A DNA stretch of 64,000 bases, from assembly GCA_023393165.1 (NCBI GenBank), contig JAEWMJ010000013.1, forward strand, positions 1-64,000. The letters are read 5' to 3'. The notes under the pieces were generated by a model. It did no database searches and was not told the origin of the DNA. It saw nothing but the letters and a program-made list of their open reading frames with translations. Position 1 is the stretch's first letter, and every line of letters starts with the position of its first letter. A program made the position numbers and the translations under genes. Positions 17,590-26,612 of this stretch are shown piece after piece. The stretch comes from Bacillota bacterium (GTDB lineage: Bacteria; Bacillota; Clostridia; Christensenellales; Christensenellaceae).

Positions 17590-18417
17590 TTATTTTGCTT
17601 CCGCTTTTGTTTCCAATGTTCTGCAATATCTGCCTTCGTAAACCGGATCCGCCTTTTTAAGTTTTCTGCGAACCAGAATATAAATAACGCCGCCGACTAT
17701 GAACACCGCGGAAAGCAGTTGGGAGATCCTGAAGGGGCCGACCCACAGGCTGTCCGTTCGCAGGCCTTCGATGAAAAAGCGGCCTATTCCGTAAGTAATA
17801 AAATACATGGCTATCACGTTTCCGTCATATTTTGATCTTCTGCTGTAGAAAAGGAGCCATATGAACACGCCAAAGTCCCACATGCTTTCGTAAAAATAAG
17901 TAGCCTGATGCCACTCGCCCAGCTTTTCTATATATACGCCGTAAGGCCAAAATTGCAGCGAGGGGTTTGTGATCAGATTTCCAAACGCCTCCTGGTTTAC
18001 AAAATTGCCCCACCGTCCGATAGCCTGTCCCAGGATCAGGCCGGGGGCGCAAATATCCAAAATACGCAATACGGGAAACTTGCGCCATTTGCTCACGATT
18101 GCCGCCGCAATGACGCCGCCTATTACCGCGCCGTATATTGCGATTCCACCCTCCCATATCGCTATCATTTTATAAAAATTGCCCGCATAAGCCTCCCAGG
18201 TTGTAGCCACATAGTATATTCTCGCACAAACGATAGCTAAAGGAAGCGCAATGATCATAAAATCAAAAAGCAATTCCGACGTATATCCTCTTCTTCTTGC
18301 CTGCATTATTGCGACCCATACGCCCAAAACGATTCCGCAGGCGATGATGATTCCATACCAAGCTATATTAAGGCCCTGTATTCCAAACAGATTTCTGACA
18401 GCAATAGGATCTATCAT
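17590..18417 (-). CDS. lgt: Prolipoprotein diacylglyceryl transferase
   Basis: 275 residues, seven transmembrane segments. Transfers diacylglyceryl from phosphatidylglycerol to the lipobox Cys of prolipoproteins. The Lgt signature region is visible as GQAIGRWGNFVNQEAFG at about residues 132-148, and an Arg-rich ending segment IEGLRTDSLW at about 215-224. It acts before LspA (10230); the lipoproteins encoded next door and at 53155 are likely substrates. Confidence 0.95.
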   Translation of the reverse strand: MIDPIAVRNLFGIQGLNIAWYGIIIACGIVLGVWVAIMQARRRGYTSELLFDFMIIALPLAIVCARIYYVATTWEAYAGNFYKMIAIWEGGIAIYGAVIGGVIAAAIVSKWRKFPVLRILDICAPGLILGQAIGRWGNFVNQEAFGNLITNPSLQFWPYGVYIEKLGEWHQATYFYESMWDFGVFIWLLFYSRRSKYDGNVIAMYFITYGIGRFFIEGLRTDSLWVGPFRISQLLSAVFIVGGVIYILVRRKLKKADPVYEGRYCRTLETKAEAK

Positions 18418-18498
18418 GGCATTTTCTCCTTATTTTTCGGATAGGATCATTATAGAATATTCTTCCTGCAACGTCAATAAAAGCAAACCCGCAAGAGA

Positions 18499-18523
18499 AA
18501 AAATCCGCTCAAAAGCGGATTTT
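18499..18523 (-). terminator. Terminator after small lipoprotein 1
   Basis: Stem AAAATCCGCT/AGCGGATTTT; on the minus strand it is followed by a U-rich tract. It lies 22 nt after the lipoprotein stop codon. Confidence 0.75.
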
Positions 18524-18545
18524 AATTAATTTTTACATCAATTTT

Positions 18546-18803
18546 TTATTTAGTTGTGTCCGGTGATGCACTTACGCTCGGCGACGCCGTTGTTCCCGCT
18601 GTGGCGCTGGCCGTTGGCGATGTTGTCGCTACCGATGCTGTTGGTGCTTTGGACACGGTTGCTGTTGCAGTCGTAGTATTGGTTGCTGTAGGCAAAACAG
18701 ATGTTGGGCTCGGGCTCGCCGCATTGTTAGGATTTGCGCAACCTGCCAACATCACTCCGACAGCAAAAACGATTACTATTAACATTAATATTATTTTTTT
18801 CAA
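18546..18803 (-). CDS. Small Ser/Thr/Ala-rich lipoprotein
   Basis: 85 residues. Signal peptide with lipobox MLAGC (Cys at about 22), then a low-complexity tail made almost only of Ser, Thr, Ala, Pro and Val ending in DTTK. The start is TTG, 8 nt after a strong GGAGG. Such tails often form extended, O-glycosylatable stalks in the cell wall; that is inference. It resembles the next gene (18948) in signal peptide, TTG start and leader, so the two are likely a tandem duplicate pair. No known family. Confidence 0.7.
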   Translation of the reverse strand: MKKIILMLIVIVFAVGVMLAGCANPNNAASPSPTSVLPTATNTTTATATVSKAPTASVATTSPTASATAGTTASPSVSASPDTTK

Positions 18804-18862
18804 ATAAATCGCCTCCTTTTATTTTATTTTTGACTGTTTGAAAATTTCTATACAGCAAAATA

Positions 18863-18895
18863 AAAAAATCCATGCCGAAATACGGGATTTTTATT
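18863..18895 (-). terminator. Terminator between the twin lipoprotein genes
   Basis: AAAAATCC and GGGATTTTT arms around a 13-nt loop, with U-tract on the minus strand; separates the two lipoprotein transcripts. Confidence 0.6.
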
Positions 18896-18947
18896 TTTAT
18901 CCAAAATCGAGTTTAAATCTGTTTTTTCCATTAAATATTTACTTGCC

Positions 18948-19217
18948 TCAGGATCCAGGGATCGTCGGCGCGCCCGCAGTGGAAGCGGCTGGCTGCGTTC
19001 CGTCAGGTTCAGCACTGACAGACGGTCCCGGCAGGGGCGTAACATCAATAGTAACGCTGGCCGAAGGGCCCGCGCTCCTGTAAGGGGTACCGGACAGGCT
19101 TACGCTGGGCCCTGTCAGGCTCCCGCTGGGCGCGGCATTGTAATTCTGCGCGCATCCCGATAATGCCAGTCCGGCGGCCAAAACTGCCGTAATTGTGACG
19201 ATTAATATTTTTTTCAA
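18948..19217 (-). CDS. Small Ser/Pro/Gly-rich lipoprotein
   Basis: 89 residues. Lipobox ALSGC at about residues 18-22, followed by a Ser-, Gly-, Pro-rich low-complexity tail. Start codon is TTG, about 10 nt after GGAGG, with the same AAAAGGAGGCGAT leader as the neighbour at 18546. No catalytic motif is present. It probably is a surface-anchored spacer or decoy protein, but no family is recognised. Confidence 0.65.
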   Translation of the reverse strand: MKKILIVTITAVLAAGLALSGCAQNYNAAPSGSLTGPSVSLSGTPYRSAGPSASVTIDVTPLPGPSVSAEPDGTQPAASTAGAPTIPGS

Positions 19218-19275
19218 GATTTTATCGCCTCCTTTTTTATTATTTTTTCGTTTTTTAAATTTTCTATCCTTGTAA

Positions 19276-19306
19276 AAAAAATCCGGTCAAAATTGACCGG
19301 ATTCAC
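19276..19306 (-). terminator. Terminator after the two-component system
   Basis: AATCCGGTCAA/TTGACCGGATT stem with a run of T on the minus strand, 60 nt beyond the end of the broken kinase frame. Confidence 0.7.
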
Positions 19307-19365
19307 AAAAAAGGGGATGGTGTATATCAGATAAATTGATGTTTTTCATATGCTAACTTTTTACA

Positions 19366-21118
19366 TTAACTTTCATTTGCTGCCGGCGCAACAAACCCGA
19401 ACTCGCTGCCGGCTCCTGCTTCGCTTTTTACAAAAACCTGAATATTCAATTTGTCCAGTATCTCTTTTGCAATGGAAAGCCCAAGTCCGTTGCCGCGGTC
19501 GCTGCGGGAGACTTCAGCCTGGTAAAACCTGTCGAATATCTTACCGTTTACTTTCTTCAATTCCTGTCCCGTTGTCCGAAACATAAAAGTAAACTCCTCC
19601 CGGTTTACTTAAAGCGCCCAGCGCAACCCTGCCGCCGGGCAGCGTATATTTGATGGCATTATCCAGAAATATTGTTAAAACCTGTGTTATCCTGTCTTCA
19701 TTAGATTTAACTTTTGGCAGTTCATCCGCCGGCAGTTCCAAAACAAATTGTTTCTTTTGTTCTTCAAACATCTTTTTATACCGGTCATGAAGATCATACA
19801 TCATTTCCGAGACATCAACGGTTTCCATTTCAAACGCATCGGTGCTGGATTGAAGTCCGGATAATTCCAGCAGGTCGTTCACCAGCCGGGAAAGGCGCAG
19901 CACCTCGCTGGCCAAAATAGAATAATAGCGCTGTTTATCATTTTCCCGGGTAACTACTCCGTCTCGTAGGCCCTCGATCAATCCCCGCATGGAAGAAAGC
20001 GGCGTGCGCAGTTCGTGGGAAATATTTGCAACATAATCATGGCGCGTTTTTTCCAGCCTTTCGTTTTCCGTGATATCCCGCACCAGCGCGACAGCGGCCA
20101 CCTGCTCGTGGTTTTCAGAAGCGATGTCCGTAACGGTATATTGCAATATGTTCTCCCCTTCGATTATTTTACCAAAATAAGCATCTCCGGTTTCCACACT
20201 TTTTTTAAGCGACCCAATCAGTTCAAGATACCCTTTAGAATTCTTGTCCTTAAACAGTAATGAAACCGCGTAGTTTTCCCGGACAACGGTAAAACTGCTG
20301 TCCATAGCTACGATCCCTTCGGACAAGCCCTCCAATATAAGCTCCATGGACTTTTTCTGGTAGTATAATTCGGTAATTGTCTGGGAAAGCCTTTCGGACA
20401 TATCGTTAAACGCGGCGGCAATCTCCCCCATTTCACCTTTCAGCTTCTCATTGACCCGTACATGCAGGTCGCCTTCCGCAAGCCGGCTGGCGGCATTTTT
20501 TAATATCTGCGTCGGCTCGTTCAACCGCTTGGATATCCAGTATCCGGGAAATATGAAACTGGCTACAACCAGTAAAAGCAGCAATAGCAGATTGATCCTG
20601 TATTGCCTGAGAGCGGAATCAAAATTATAAAGCAATCTGCCAGCCAGAACATATCCTGCCACCCGGCCGTCTTTCTGCAATGCTTCTCCCGCAATAATAT
20701 TTGGAATCTCCTGGCCGCTTTGGGTTTGCAGCCTCAGTTTATAATAGTCTCCTCCGTCCAGTTTTTGGATCAGGTCTGGAATATCCTGTTCGCGGATATA
20801 TGGGATTCCTTCCTGGCTTTGCGCAATAATATGATTTTGGCTGTCTACCAGCACCATAAACTGATTGTCCGTTTTTAATTCAGGATTCAGAATATCGTTT
20901 AATTCATCTTTTGTGTATTCCCCGTTTATATATTTCAGCAAAAGCTGCTGTCCCTGATCCACATACGAACGGGTCTCGCTCTCGTTCATATTCGTAAAGG
21001 CGGTGAACGATATCGCCACGGATAAAAGGAAAAGCAAAGCCAGGGCTGTTGCAATGCTTACCGTTATACCAAAAAAAATTCTTTTTAAATAAAAATTGCC
21101 GCCTTTTTTCAGTTTCAT
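19366..21118 (-). pseudogene. Sensor histidine kinase (PhoR/ResE-like) with C-terminal frameshift
   Basis: The main frame (21118 to 19541) has an N-terminal TM, an extracytoplasmic sensor region, a second TM near residues 178-198, HAMP, PAS-like segment, the H-box ISHELRTPLSS, and N-box FLDNAIKY, then reads DNGTGIEE and stops. The missing end, KIFDRFYQAEVSRS and GNGLGLSIAKEI (F and G2 boxes), continues in another frame to 19366. A single-base change in the region 19545-19575 would restore one protein of about 580 residues. Either a real mutation or a sequence error. Its start overlaps the response regulator stop by 4 nt. Confidence 0.8.
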
Positions 21119-21801
21119 GCAGTTTCCGCCTTATATCCCACGCCATAAACGGACTTAATTAATATGCTTGATTCTTCCGGCATTTTTTTTCGTATGCGTT
21201 TAATGGTCGTATCCACCACGCGGGTGTCTCCGTCAAAATCAAACCCCCATATGCTGTCAAGTAATTGTTCACGCGTAAAGACCTGCCGCGGGTGGCTTGC
21301 CAGCATATAGACGATCTCTACTTCTTTAGGGGACAATATGATGCGTTTTCCCTCGCAAACGACATCGTAACTCATTAAATCCACGCGCGTGTTGCCAATG
21401 GTAAGTACCCCTTTGCTGTCCGCCGCTTCGATCTGATCCAGCCTTCTGAAGATAACGTGTATGCGGGATACTACTTCCCGTGGACTGAACGGTTTCACGA
21501 TATAGTCGTCCGCGCCCAGGGCAAAACCCAACAGCCGGTCGACTTCCTCACCCTTTGCCGTCAGCATGATGATGGGCACCATGCTTTTTCCACGGATCTC
21601 AGCACAGACATCGGTACCACTTTTCTCCGGCATCATGATGTCAAGTATGATCAGGTCCGGGGACAGGCTTTCAAACGCATCCAATACCTGATCGCCCCTG
21701 TATACCGAATGAACGCGGAATCCGTCTTTTTCAAGATACAGCCGAAGCGATTCGTGGATGCCAGCCTCGTCGTCGCAAATCAGAATCAGTTTCTTTTTCA
21801 A
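21115..21801 (-). CDS. OmpR/PhoB-family response regulator
   Basis: About 228 residues. Receiver domain with acidic pocket (LICDDE), phospho-acceptor Asp in LIILDIMMPEKSG and Lys in IVKPFSP, then a winged-helix DNA-binding domain ending GVGYKAE. The start is placed at a TTG at 21801 with AGGAAAG 7 nt upstream; a TTG 6 codons earlier is the alternative. Partner is the adjacent frameshifted kinase. The MacB-type efflux operon immediately upstream is a plausible target. Confidence 0.9.
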   Translation of the reverse strand: MKKKLILICDDEAGIHESLRLYLEKDGFRVHSVYRGDQVLDAFESLSPDLIILDIMMPEKSGTDVCAEIRGKSMVPIIMLTAKGEEVDRLLGFALGADDYIVKPFSPREVVSRIHVIFRRLDQIEAADSKGVLTIGNTRVDLMSYDVVCEGKRIILSPKEVEIVYMLASHPRQVFTREQLLDSIWGFDFDGDTRVVDTTIKRIRKKMPEESSILIKSVYGVGYKAETA

Positions 21802-21825
21802 TCTACCACTTTCCTTCAATTGTTT

Positions 21826-21938
21826 ATTACCTTTCTTTTTTGAGAAAAGAAAGGTAATGCCAAAGAAAACCGAGTTATTATAACTTTCGTTGGTTTTCTT
21901 TTCGCCACCCCTTTTCTTTTTTCTAAAGAAAAGGGGTG
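21826..21938. repeat. Three-hairpin intergenic element, copy A
   Basis: Three consecutive inverted repeats: 21826-21858 (14-bp arms), 21862-21901 (AAAGAAAACC with GGTTTTCTTT), 21906-21938 (14-bp arms around CTTTTTTCT-like loop). The same order recurs at 37217 and 39577. It separates the ABC permease stop from the response regulator start. Confidence 0.8.
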
Positions 21939-21955
21939 AAAAACTATATTATTTT

Positions 21956-23260
21956 TTATTCATACCGCAGCGCTTCTATGGGGTCCATCTTGGCAGCCTT
22001 GTTCGCGGGATAATACCCAAAGAATATGCCTATCAGCATGGAGAATCCGAGCGCCAGGAATATGGAGCTTACGGACGCGCTTGCGTCATACCCCAGTAAA
22101 TTTACGCCCAGCACGCCAAGGCCAATTCCCGCCGCTATACCGATGGCGCCTCCGATCAGGCAGATGATCACGGACTCAGTTATAAACTGCATGCGTATGG
22201 ACCCGTTGGTAGCGCCAAGCGCCTTCCTGGTGCCGATTTCTTTGGTACGTTCCGTAATGGATACCAAAAGGATATTCATCACGCCGATGCCGCCTACCAG
22301 AAGGGATATGCCCGCGATCAGTGAAATCGCAAGAGACATTGTGCCCATTATGGAATCCACCTGTTCCACAAGGGATTCCATGGTGCTTGCGGTCACGCCG
22401 TACGTTTGGTTGCGCGCATAGTATTTATCAAAAAAGCTGTTCACCTGCTGCATAAATGCGTCGGAATTTGTACCCGGCTTTGTCGTAATGGTGAAATACT
22501 GGTATCCGTCTCCCGACCCGGTCATTTTTTTAGCTGAGGATACAGGCACATACAAACTGGTTGTAATATCCTCTTCGGAAGCCATATTGGGCATCAGGTT
22601 GTTATTTTCGTATTTATACACGCCCACAACGGTATAGGTGTAGATTTCCTTGCCTACATAGATTTTGATCTCTTTCCCAAGCGGATCCTCTTTGCCGAAT
22701 ATATTTGCCACCAGTTTATCTGAGACTACCGCCACGTCTTTTGTTCCAAGCACGTCTTTTTGGTTGATAAACCTCCCGTCCAGCATTTCCAGATTGTTAA
22801 CATCGTTATATTCGTCGTTTGTGCCTGTAATCGATATATTTGCATAGCGGTGTCCGTCCTGTACCTTGCCGGTCCCTGCGGATTCGCTGATGCTGATAGA
22901 CTCTATCTGGTCCCCATACACCTCGCGCAGGTTGCCGATCATTTCATCCGTGATATAATCCGATTCTTCGGGTTCGGCAGAAGAACTGCCCCCTCCTCCG
23001 GACATTCCGCTTGCCCTTCTCCACTGGCTCATCATCGCATCTTCGCTTTTCTCGCTTTTTTCCTGCAAGCTGACGGTGATATTGTTCGCCCCCATACCCT
23101 GCATGGAAGTGGTTACGGAGTTGGTCATGGAGGAGCCTACGGTCATAATGCCTATGACCGATGCTATACCTATAATAATTCCCAGCATTGTGAGTATCGT
23201 GCGCATTTTATTCGCACGCAGTCCTGCAATGGCAAGAGAAATATTTTCCAAAAGATCCAT
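21956..23260 (-). CDS. MacB/YknZ-type ABC transporter permease
   Basis: 434 residues. One N-terminal TM, a large extracytoplasmic MacB_PCD domain (about 45-290), and three C-terminal TM segments forming the FtsX domain, with the conserved ITERTKEIGTRKALGA loop at about 338-353. It begins one base after the ATPase stop. With the adaptor and ATPase it forms a tripartite-style exporter as in Bacillus YknXYZ. Substrate unknown; peptide toxins or antibiotics are usual for the family. Confidence 0.92.
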   Translation of the reverse strand: MDLLENISLAIAGLRANKMRTILTMLGIIIGIASVIGIMTVGSSMTNSVTTSMQGMGANNITVSLQEKSEKSEDAMMSQWRRASGMSGGGGSSSAEPEESDYITDEMIGNLREVYGDQIESISISESAGTGKVQDGHRYANISITGTNDEYNDVNNLEMLDGRFINQKDVLGTKDVAVVSDKLVANIFGKEDPLGKEIKIYVGKEIYTYTVVGVYKYENNNLMPNMASEEDITTSLYVPVSSAKKMTGSGDGYQYFTITTKPGTNSDAFMQQVNSFFDKYYARNQTYGVTASTMESLVEQVDSIMGTMSLAISLIAGISLLVGGIGVMNILLVSITERTKEIGTRKALGATNGSIRMQFITESVIICLIGGAIGIAAGIGLGVLGVNLLGYDASASVSSIFLALGFSMLIGIFFGYYPANKAAKMDPIEALRYE

Positions 23261-23962
23261 TTACCTGCCCCCCCTCCGTTCATTGACAATCTGTCCGTCC
23301 TTTATTGTTACAATCCGCTGCGTTTCCTCCGCCAGTTCGTTGCTGTGCGTAATCAGCAGTATGGTTTTTCCATTTTTCCGGTGCAGGGAATGGAAAATAT
23401 CCATTACCATCCGCCCTGTAACGGAATCCAGCGCGCCGGTAGGTTCATCTGCCAGTATCACGGCGGGATTATTCGCCATTGCCCGTGCGATAGCCACCCT
23501 TTGCTTCTCGCCGCCCGATAATTCGTTGGGCATATGGTCCATTCTGTCGCCCATCCCTACCAGCTGCAGCAGTTCCTTTGCGCGTTCAGCCCGCTGCGAT
23601 CTGGAAACCCCCGCATACAGCATGGGCAGCTCCACATTTTTTTGAGCGGTTGTTCTCGGCACCAGGTTAAATGTCTGGAAAACAAACCCCACCTTGGAAT
23701 TGCGTATTGCGGATAGTTTGTTGTCATCCTGGCTTTTAATATCCACGTCGTCCAGTAAGTATTCTCCTTCGGTCGGCCGGTCAAGCGCCCCTATAATATT
23801 CATTAATGTGGATTTTCCCGATCCGGAAGCGCCTACTATCCCAACGAATTCGCCGGCGCGCACCTCTAAATTGATATGGTTTAAAACCTGCAGTTCGTTG
23901 GGGCATCCGATAAAGAAGCGCTTTACGATGTTTTTCATTTGTATGATGCTATTGTCTTCCAT
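23261..23962 (-). CDS. MacB/LolD-type ABC transporter ATP-binding protein
   Basis: 233 residues with all ABC motifs intact: Walker A GASGSGKST, Q-loop FVFQTFN, signature LSGGEKQR, Walker B VILADEP, H-loop LITHS. Powers the adjacent permease by mechanotransmission in the known family. It starts 14 nt after the adaptor gene. It is a useful intact comparison for the degenerate ATPase at 50002. Confidence 0.93.
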   Translation of the reverse strand: MEDNSIIQMKNIVKRFFIGCPNELQVLNHINLEVRAGEFVGIVGASGSGKSTLMNIIGALDRPTEGEYLLDDVDIKSQDDNKLSAIRNSKVGFVFQTFNLVPRTTAQKNVELPMLYAGVSRSQRAERAKELLQLVGMGDRMDHMPNELSGGEKQRVAIARAMANNPAVILADEPTGALDSVTGRMVMDIFHSLHRKNGKTILLITHSNELAEETQRIVTIKDGQIVNERRGGR

Positions 23963-23976
23963 GCAATCATTCCCCT

Positions 23977-25482
23977 TTAAGAAGCAGACGCCGATGCGGA
24001 CGGCAAAGCTCTGTTATTCAGAAACGGTATCGCATCCGGATTGGTGACAATCAGCATGCCCTCCTTCAGGTCCTTGCCCGATACTTCTATATAAAAGTCT
24101 GTCTCCATTCCGGTTATAACAGGTATTTCCTGATATGTAACACTGCCTTGTTCCCCCTGTACCTGCGCGTAAACAACTTTTTCGCCTGCCGTATTTTCAA
24201 CTACCGCGTCATAGGGAACCGCCAGCACATTATCTTTCTGGTCCAGTACAATATCAACCCTTGCATTCATGCCAATTTTAAGTCCCGTATCCTGTGATGT
24301 CACATCCACCACCGCGTCAAACTCCACATCCGAACTCGAACCCGCCTGCACCGTTCCGGTTCCGGATATGGCGGACGTCTGTACAACGGCTGCCGGCGCA
24401 ATGCTCCGGAGTTTCCCCTCATACACATCTTCACCCGTGCCGTCAGACTGGATGTTTGCGGTCATGCCGGTCTTAACCCTGTTCACGTCGTATTCCTTGA
24501 CAGTGGTCGAAATCTGTAGGCCGTCCGTACTCTCAACCACAAACAAAACGCCCGAGGACGGCCCGCCCTCAACAGCGTTTACCGCAGTGACGGTTCCGTC
24601 TATGGGAGAGGTTATTTTTGACTGATCAAGCTGCATCTGCAGCTTTTCAAGAGCAATTTCCTGGGAATCGGTATTTGCAGCGGTTTCGCTGGAGTTTACC
24701 GCCTGCTTGTAAGCCTCAATCTCCTGGTTTGCGGCGGTTTGCGCGGCCTCCAAGGCCAGCCGCGCATTTTCAACAGCTTTCTGCGCGTCATAGGTGGCGG
24801 AGGCAAGCTGAGATTCGGTCTGCGCAGCCTGGTCGTAAGCTATCTGTGCGGCTGTCATAGCATTCTGCGCTTCTATTGTAGCCGGAGCCTGACCGGAAGG
24901 ATCGGCTGCCAGTGCGGTATTATAGTCTGCCTGTTTCTGATCCAATACGGCTTTCGCTTGATTTTTGGCATCCAGCGCCGCGTAATATTGTTCATTCGTA
25001 CGAGCCTGGTTTGCCTGCGCGCTCTCAAATGACGCTTTCGCGGAATTGACCTGCGCATTCAAACCGTTGTTCAGATTACCCACCGCGTTGTTGTATTTCA
25101 TTTCGTTGGATTTTACCGTTTGAGAAGTGCTTGACTCCGAAGCCTCTATTGCCGCCTGGCTTTGATCAATATCCTTTTGAAGGTTATCGGTATTCAGCTC
25201 GCATAAGAGGTCGCCTGCCTTTACCATGTCCCCAACTTCGACATTTACGGTCTTTACCGCCAGGGTTGCCACCGGAGAATATACATTCACACTGTTTGTA
25301 CTTTCCACCCTCCCGGTAACGCTCACCGTATCCGCAAGTGTCATTGTGGAAAGCGCCCTGGTCTGCACCGCGGCCTGGGCCTCCTGGGCTTTAAGCCGCG
25401 CATTGCGCCCCATAAGAAGCACTGCCACCGCAACGACTGCCACTATGCAGATTATTATGATCAGTTTTTTCTTGTTCTTCAT
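23977..25482 (-). CDS. Efflux adaptor (membrane fusion) protein, YknX/MacA-like
   Basis: 501 residues. N-terminal TM (about 5-25), lipoyl half-motif, a very long Ala/Gln-rich coiled-coil hairpin (about 100-285), second lipoyl half (KITSPIDGTV at about 293), beta-barrel and membrane-proximal domains. First gene of the adaptor-ATPase-permease operon. The coiled coil is longer than in most YknX proteins. An AGGGGA ribosome site precedes the ATG. Confidence 0.9.
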   Translation of the reverse strand: MKNKKKLIIIICIVAVVAVAVLLMGRNARLKAQEAQAAVQTRALSTMTLADTVSVTGRVESTNSVNVYSPVATLAVKTVNVEVGDMVKAGDLLCELNTDNLQKDIDQSQAAIEASESSTSQTVKSNEMKYNNAVGNLNNGLNAQVNSAKASFESAQANQARTNEQYYAALDAKNQAKAVLDQKQADYNTALAADPSGQAPATIEAQNAMTAAQIAYDQAAQTESQLASATYDAQKAVENARLALEAAQTAANQEIEAYKQAVNSSETAANTDSQEIALEKLQMQLDQSKITSPIDGTVTAVNAVEGGPSSGVLFVVESTDGLQISTTVKEYDVNRVKTGMTANIQSDGTGEDVYEGKLRSIAPAAVVQTSAISGTGTVQAGSSSDVEFDAVVDVTSQDTGLKIGMNARVDIVLDQKDNVLAVPYDAVVENTAGEKVVYAQVQGEQGSVTYQEIPVITGMETDFYIEVSGKDLKEGMLIVTNPDAIPFLNNRALPSASASAS

Positions 25483-25776
25483 TTCCCCTAAAACTCCTTA
25501 ACCGTATATCTTACCAGTTTTAAAACTTTATTGTGGATTATAGTAAACCATTGTGTCAAAAAAAGGTCATTTCAAAAGATATTATAAAGCATTTTTATAG
25601 CGCCGGATATATTTTTTTCCCTTTTGACTCATTCCACAGAAATGACCGGCCTGCTATTTTTAAATATATGCTTTATTCAATCAAAAAAAAAACACATTGG
25701 ATAGGGGAAAATCCAATGCGCGAATACGCTGAACAGCAAAAGGACCCAAAAGGCGATTCTTTTGGGTCCCAACGGC
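25483..25776. other. Intergenic region between adaptor gene and hsp20
   Basis: This 294-bp gap is AT-rich and holds the promoter side of the efflux operon and, at 25742-25769, a strong hairpin (GGACCCAAAA with TTTTGGGTCC) followed on the minus strand by TTTT, the likely hsp20 terminator. No gene is seen. Confidence 0.6.
25742..25769 (-). terminator. Terminator of hsp20
   Basis: 10-bp perfect stem GGACCCAAAA/TTTTGGGTCC, 8-nt loop, followed by TTTT on the minus strand, 8 nt past the hsp20 stop. Confidence 0.8.
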
Positions 25777-26223
25777 TTATTTGATTACTATTTTTCTCGA
25801 ATTGCCGTCTTTATCCTGTTTTTGCACAACCAGTTTCAAAAGCCCGTCTTCCAGTCTTGCATCGATCCCTTCCGGATTCGCATCCTCCAGGTATACGCTG
25901 CGTTCCACCGAATCGTACCGCCTTTCCCTGTGCACGTAATTCTCGTTCTTGTTTTCAATATTCTCTTCTCTTTGGACCGATATCGAAAGCCTTCCGTCAT
26001 TCAATGAGAGATTGATTTCTTCTTTTTTGATGCCCGGCAATTCCGCATCGATATAATATGCTTTTTCATCTTCTTTTACGTCAATTTTGAAAGTATCAAA
26101 CGCAAAACTGCGTTCCGGAAGCCACGTATCCCCAAAGAAGTCATCAAGCAAATTGTAAAATCCGCGCATTCCTCCTGGTCTTAAAAACGAACCGTTCCTG
26201 TTAAATGGTACTAAACCTGCCAT
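25777..26223 (-). CDS. Small heat shock protein, Hsp20/alpha-crystallin family
   Basis: 148 residues from the MAGLVPF start. The alpha-crystallin domain spans about 38-148, with ELPGIKKEEINLSL and the C-terminal GLLKLVV segment (the A-x-x-x-G-L-L pattern). Forms ATP-independent holdase oligomers that bind unfolding proteins. The ATG at 26223 has AAGGAG 9 nt upstream; an in-frame TTG 3 codons earlier is less likely. A perfect CIRCE operator lies 47 nt upstream, so HrcA repression is expected. Confidence 0.93.
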   Translation of the reverse strand: MAGLVPFNRNGSFLRPGGMRGFYNLLDDFFGDTWLPERSFAFDTFKIDVKEDEKAYYIDAELPGIKKEEINLSLNDGRLSISVQREENIENKNENYVHRERRYDSVERSVYLEDANPEGIDARLEDGLLKLVVQKQDKDGNSRKIVIK

Positions 26224-26269
26224 AATCAACAACTCCTTATCATTTATTAATAATCTGTTATATGTTTTG

Positions 26270-26296
26270 TTAGCACTCTCATTCGCCGAGTGCTAA
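26270..26296 (-). promoter_or_regulatory. CIRCE operator (HrcA binding site)
   Basis: TTAGCACTC, 9 nt, GAGTGCTAA: exact match to the CIRCE consensus. It is in the 5' region of hsp20. A TATATA box lies just upstream on the minus strand. Known HrcA targets are usually groESL and dnaK; control of an hsp20 gene is less common. Confidence 0.93.
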
Positions 26297-26577
26297 TTTC
26301 TATTTTTTATATAACACCATTTTTAAGCTTTAAACAACTTTTTTAAATTTTTTTATATCCCGTTCCATATTTCTCCCAGGCTCTGCGTGGCTCATTGCCC
26401 CTATAACTTATAATGAATTCATCAATATATATGCCTGTAACACATTTTTTATTATAAGAAGTTTCCAAACAGATGATACCTTGAAAACTCGCGCCATGTA
26501 TGCGTACCATTTTTTTAATATTCGTTTGCTTGTGATTCCTTGCTTTTTCCATATTTTTGTTAATTTTTACCTATAAT

Positions 26578-26606
26578 TTGACAATTCATCTTTATGACCA
26601 TATATT
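26578..26606 (+). promoter_or_regulatory. Strong sigma-A promoter for a non-coding transcript
   Basis: TTGACA (26578-26583), 17-bp spacer, TATATT (26601-26606); transcription expected from about 26613. No ORF with a ribosome site follows; the downstream sequence is highly structured. Confidence 0.7.
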
Positions 26607-26612
26607 GGTCTT

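Noticed and set aside
19541..19584. Programmed ribosomal frameshift in the kinase
   Set aside because: No X-XXY-YYZ slippery heptamer or stimulatory structure at the junction; mutation or sequence error is simpler.
26343..26552. 69-codon minus-strand frame between CIRCE and the small RNA promoter
   Set aside because: No ribosome site, no family resemblance and a composition consistent with chance; it runs toward the hsp20 operator.
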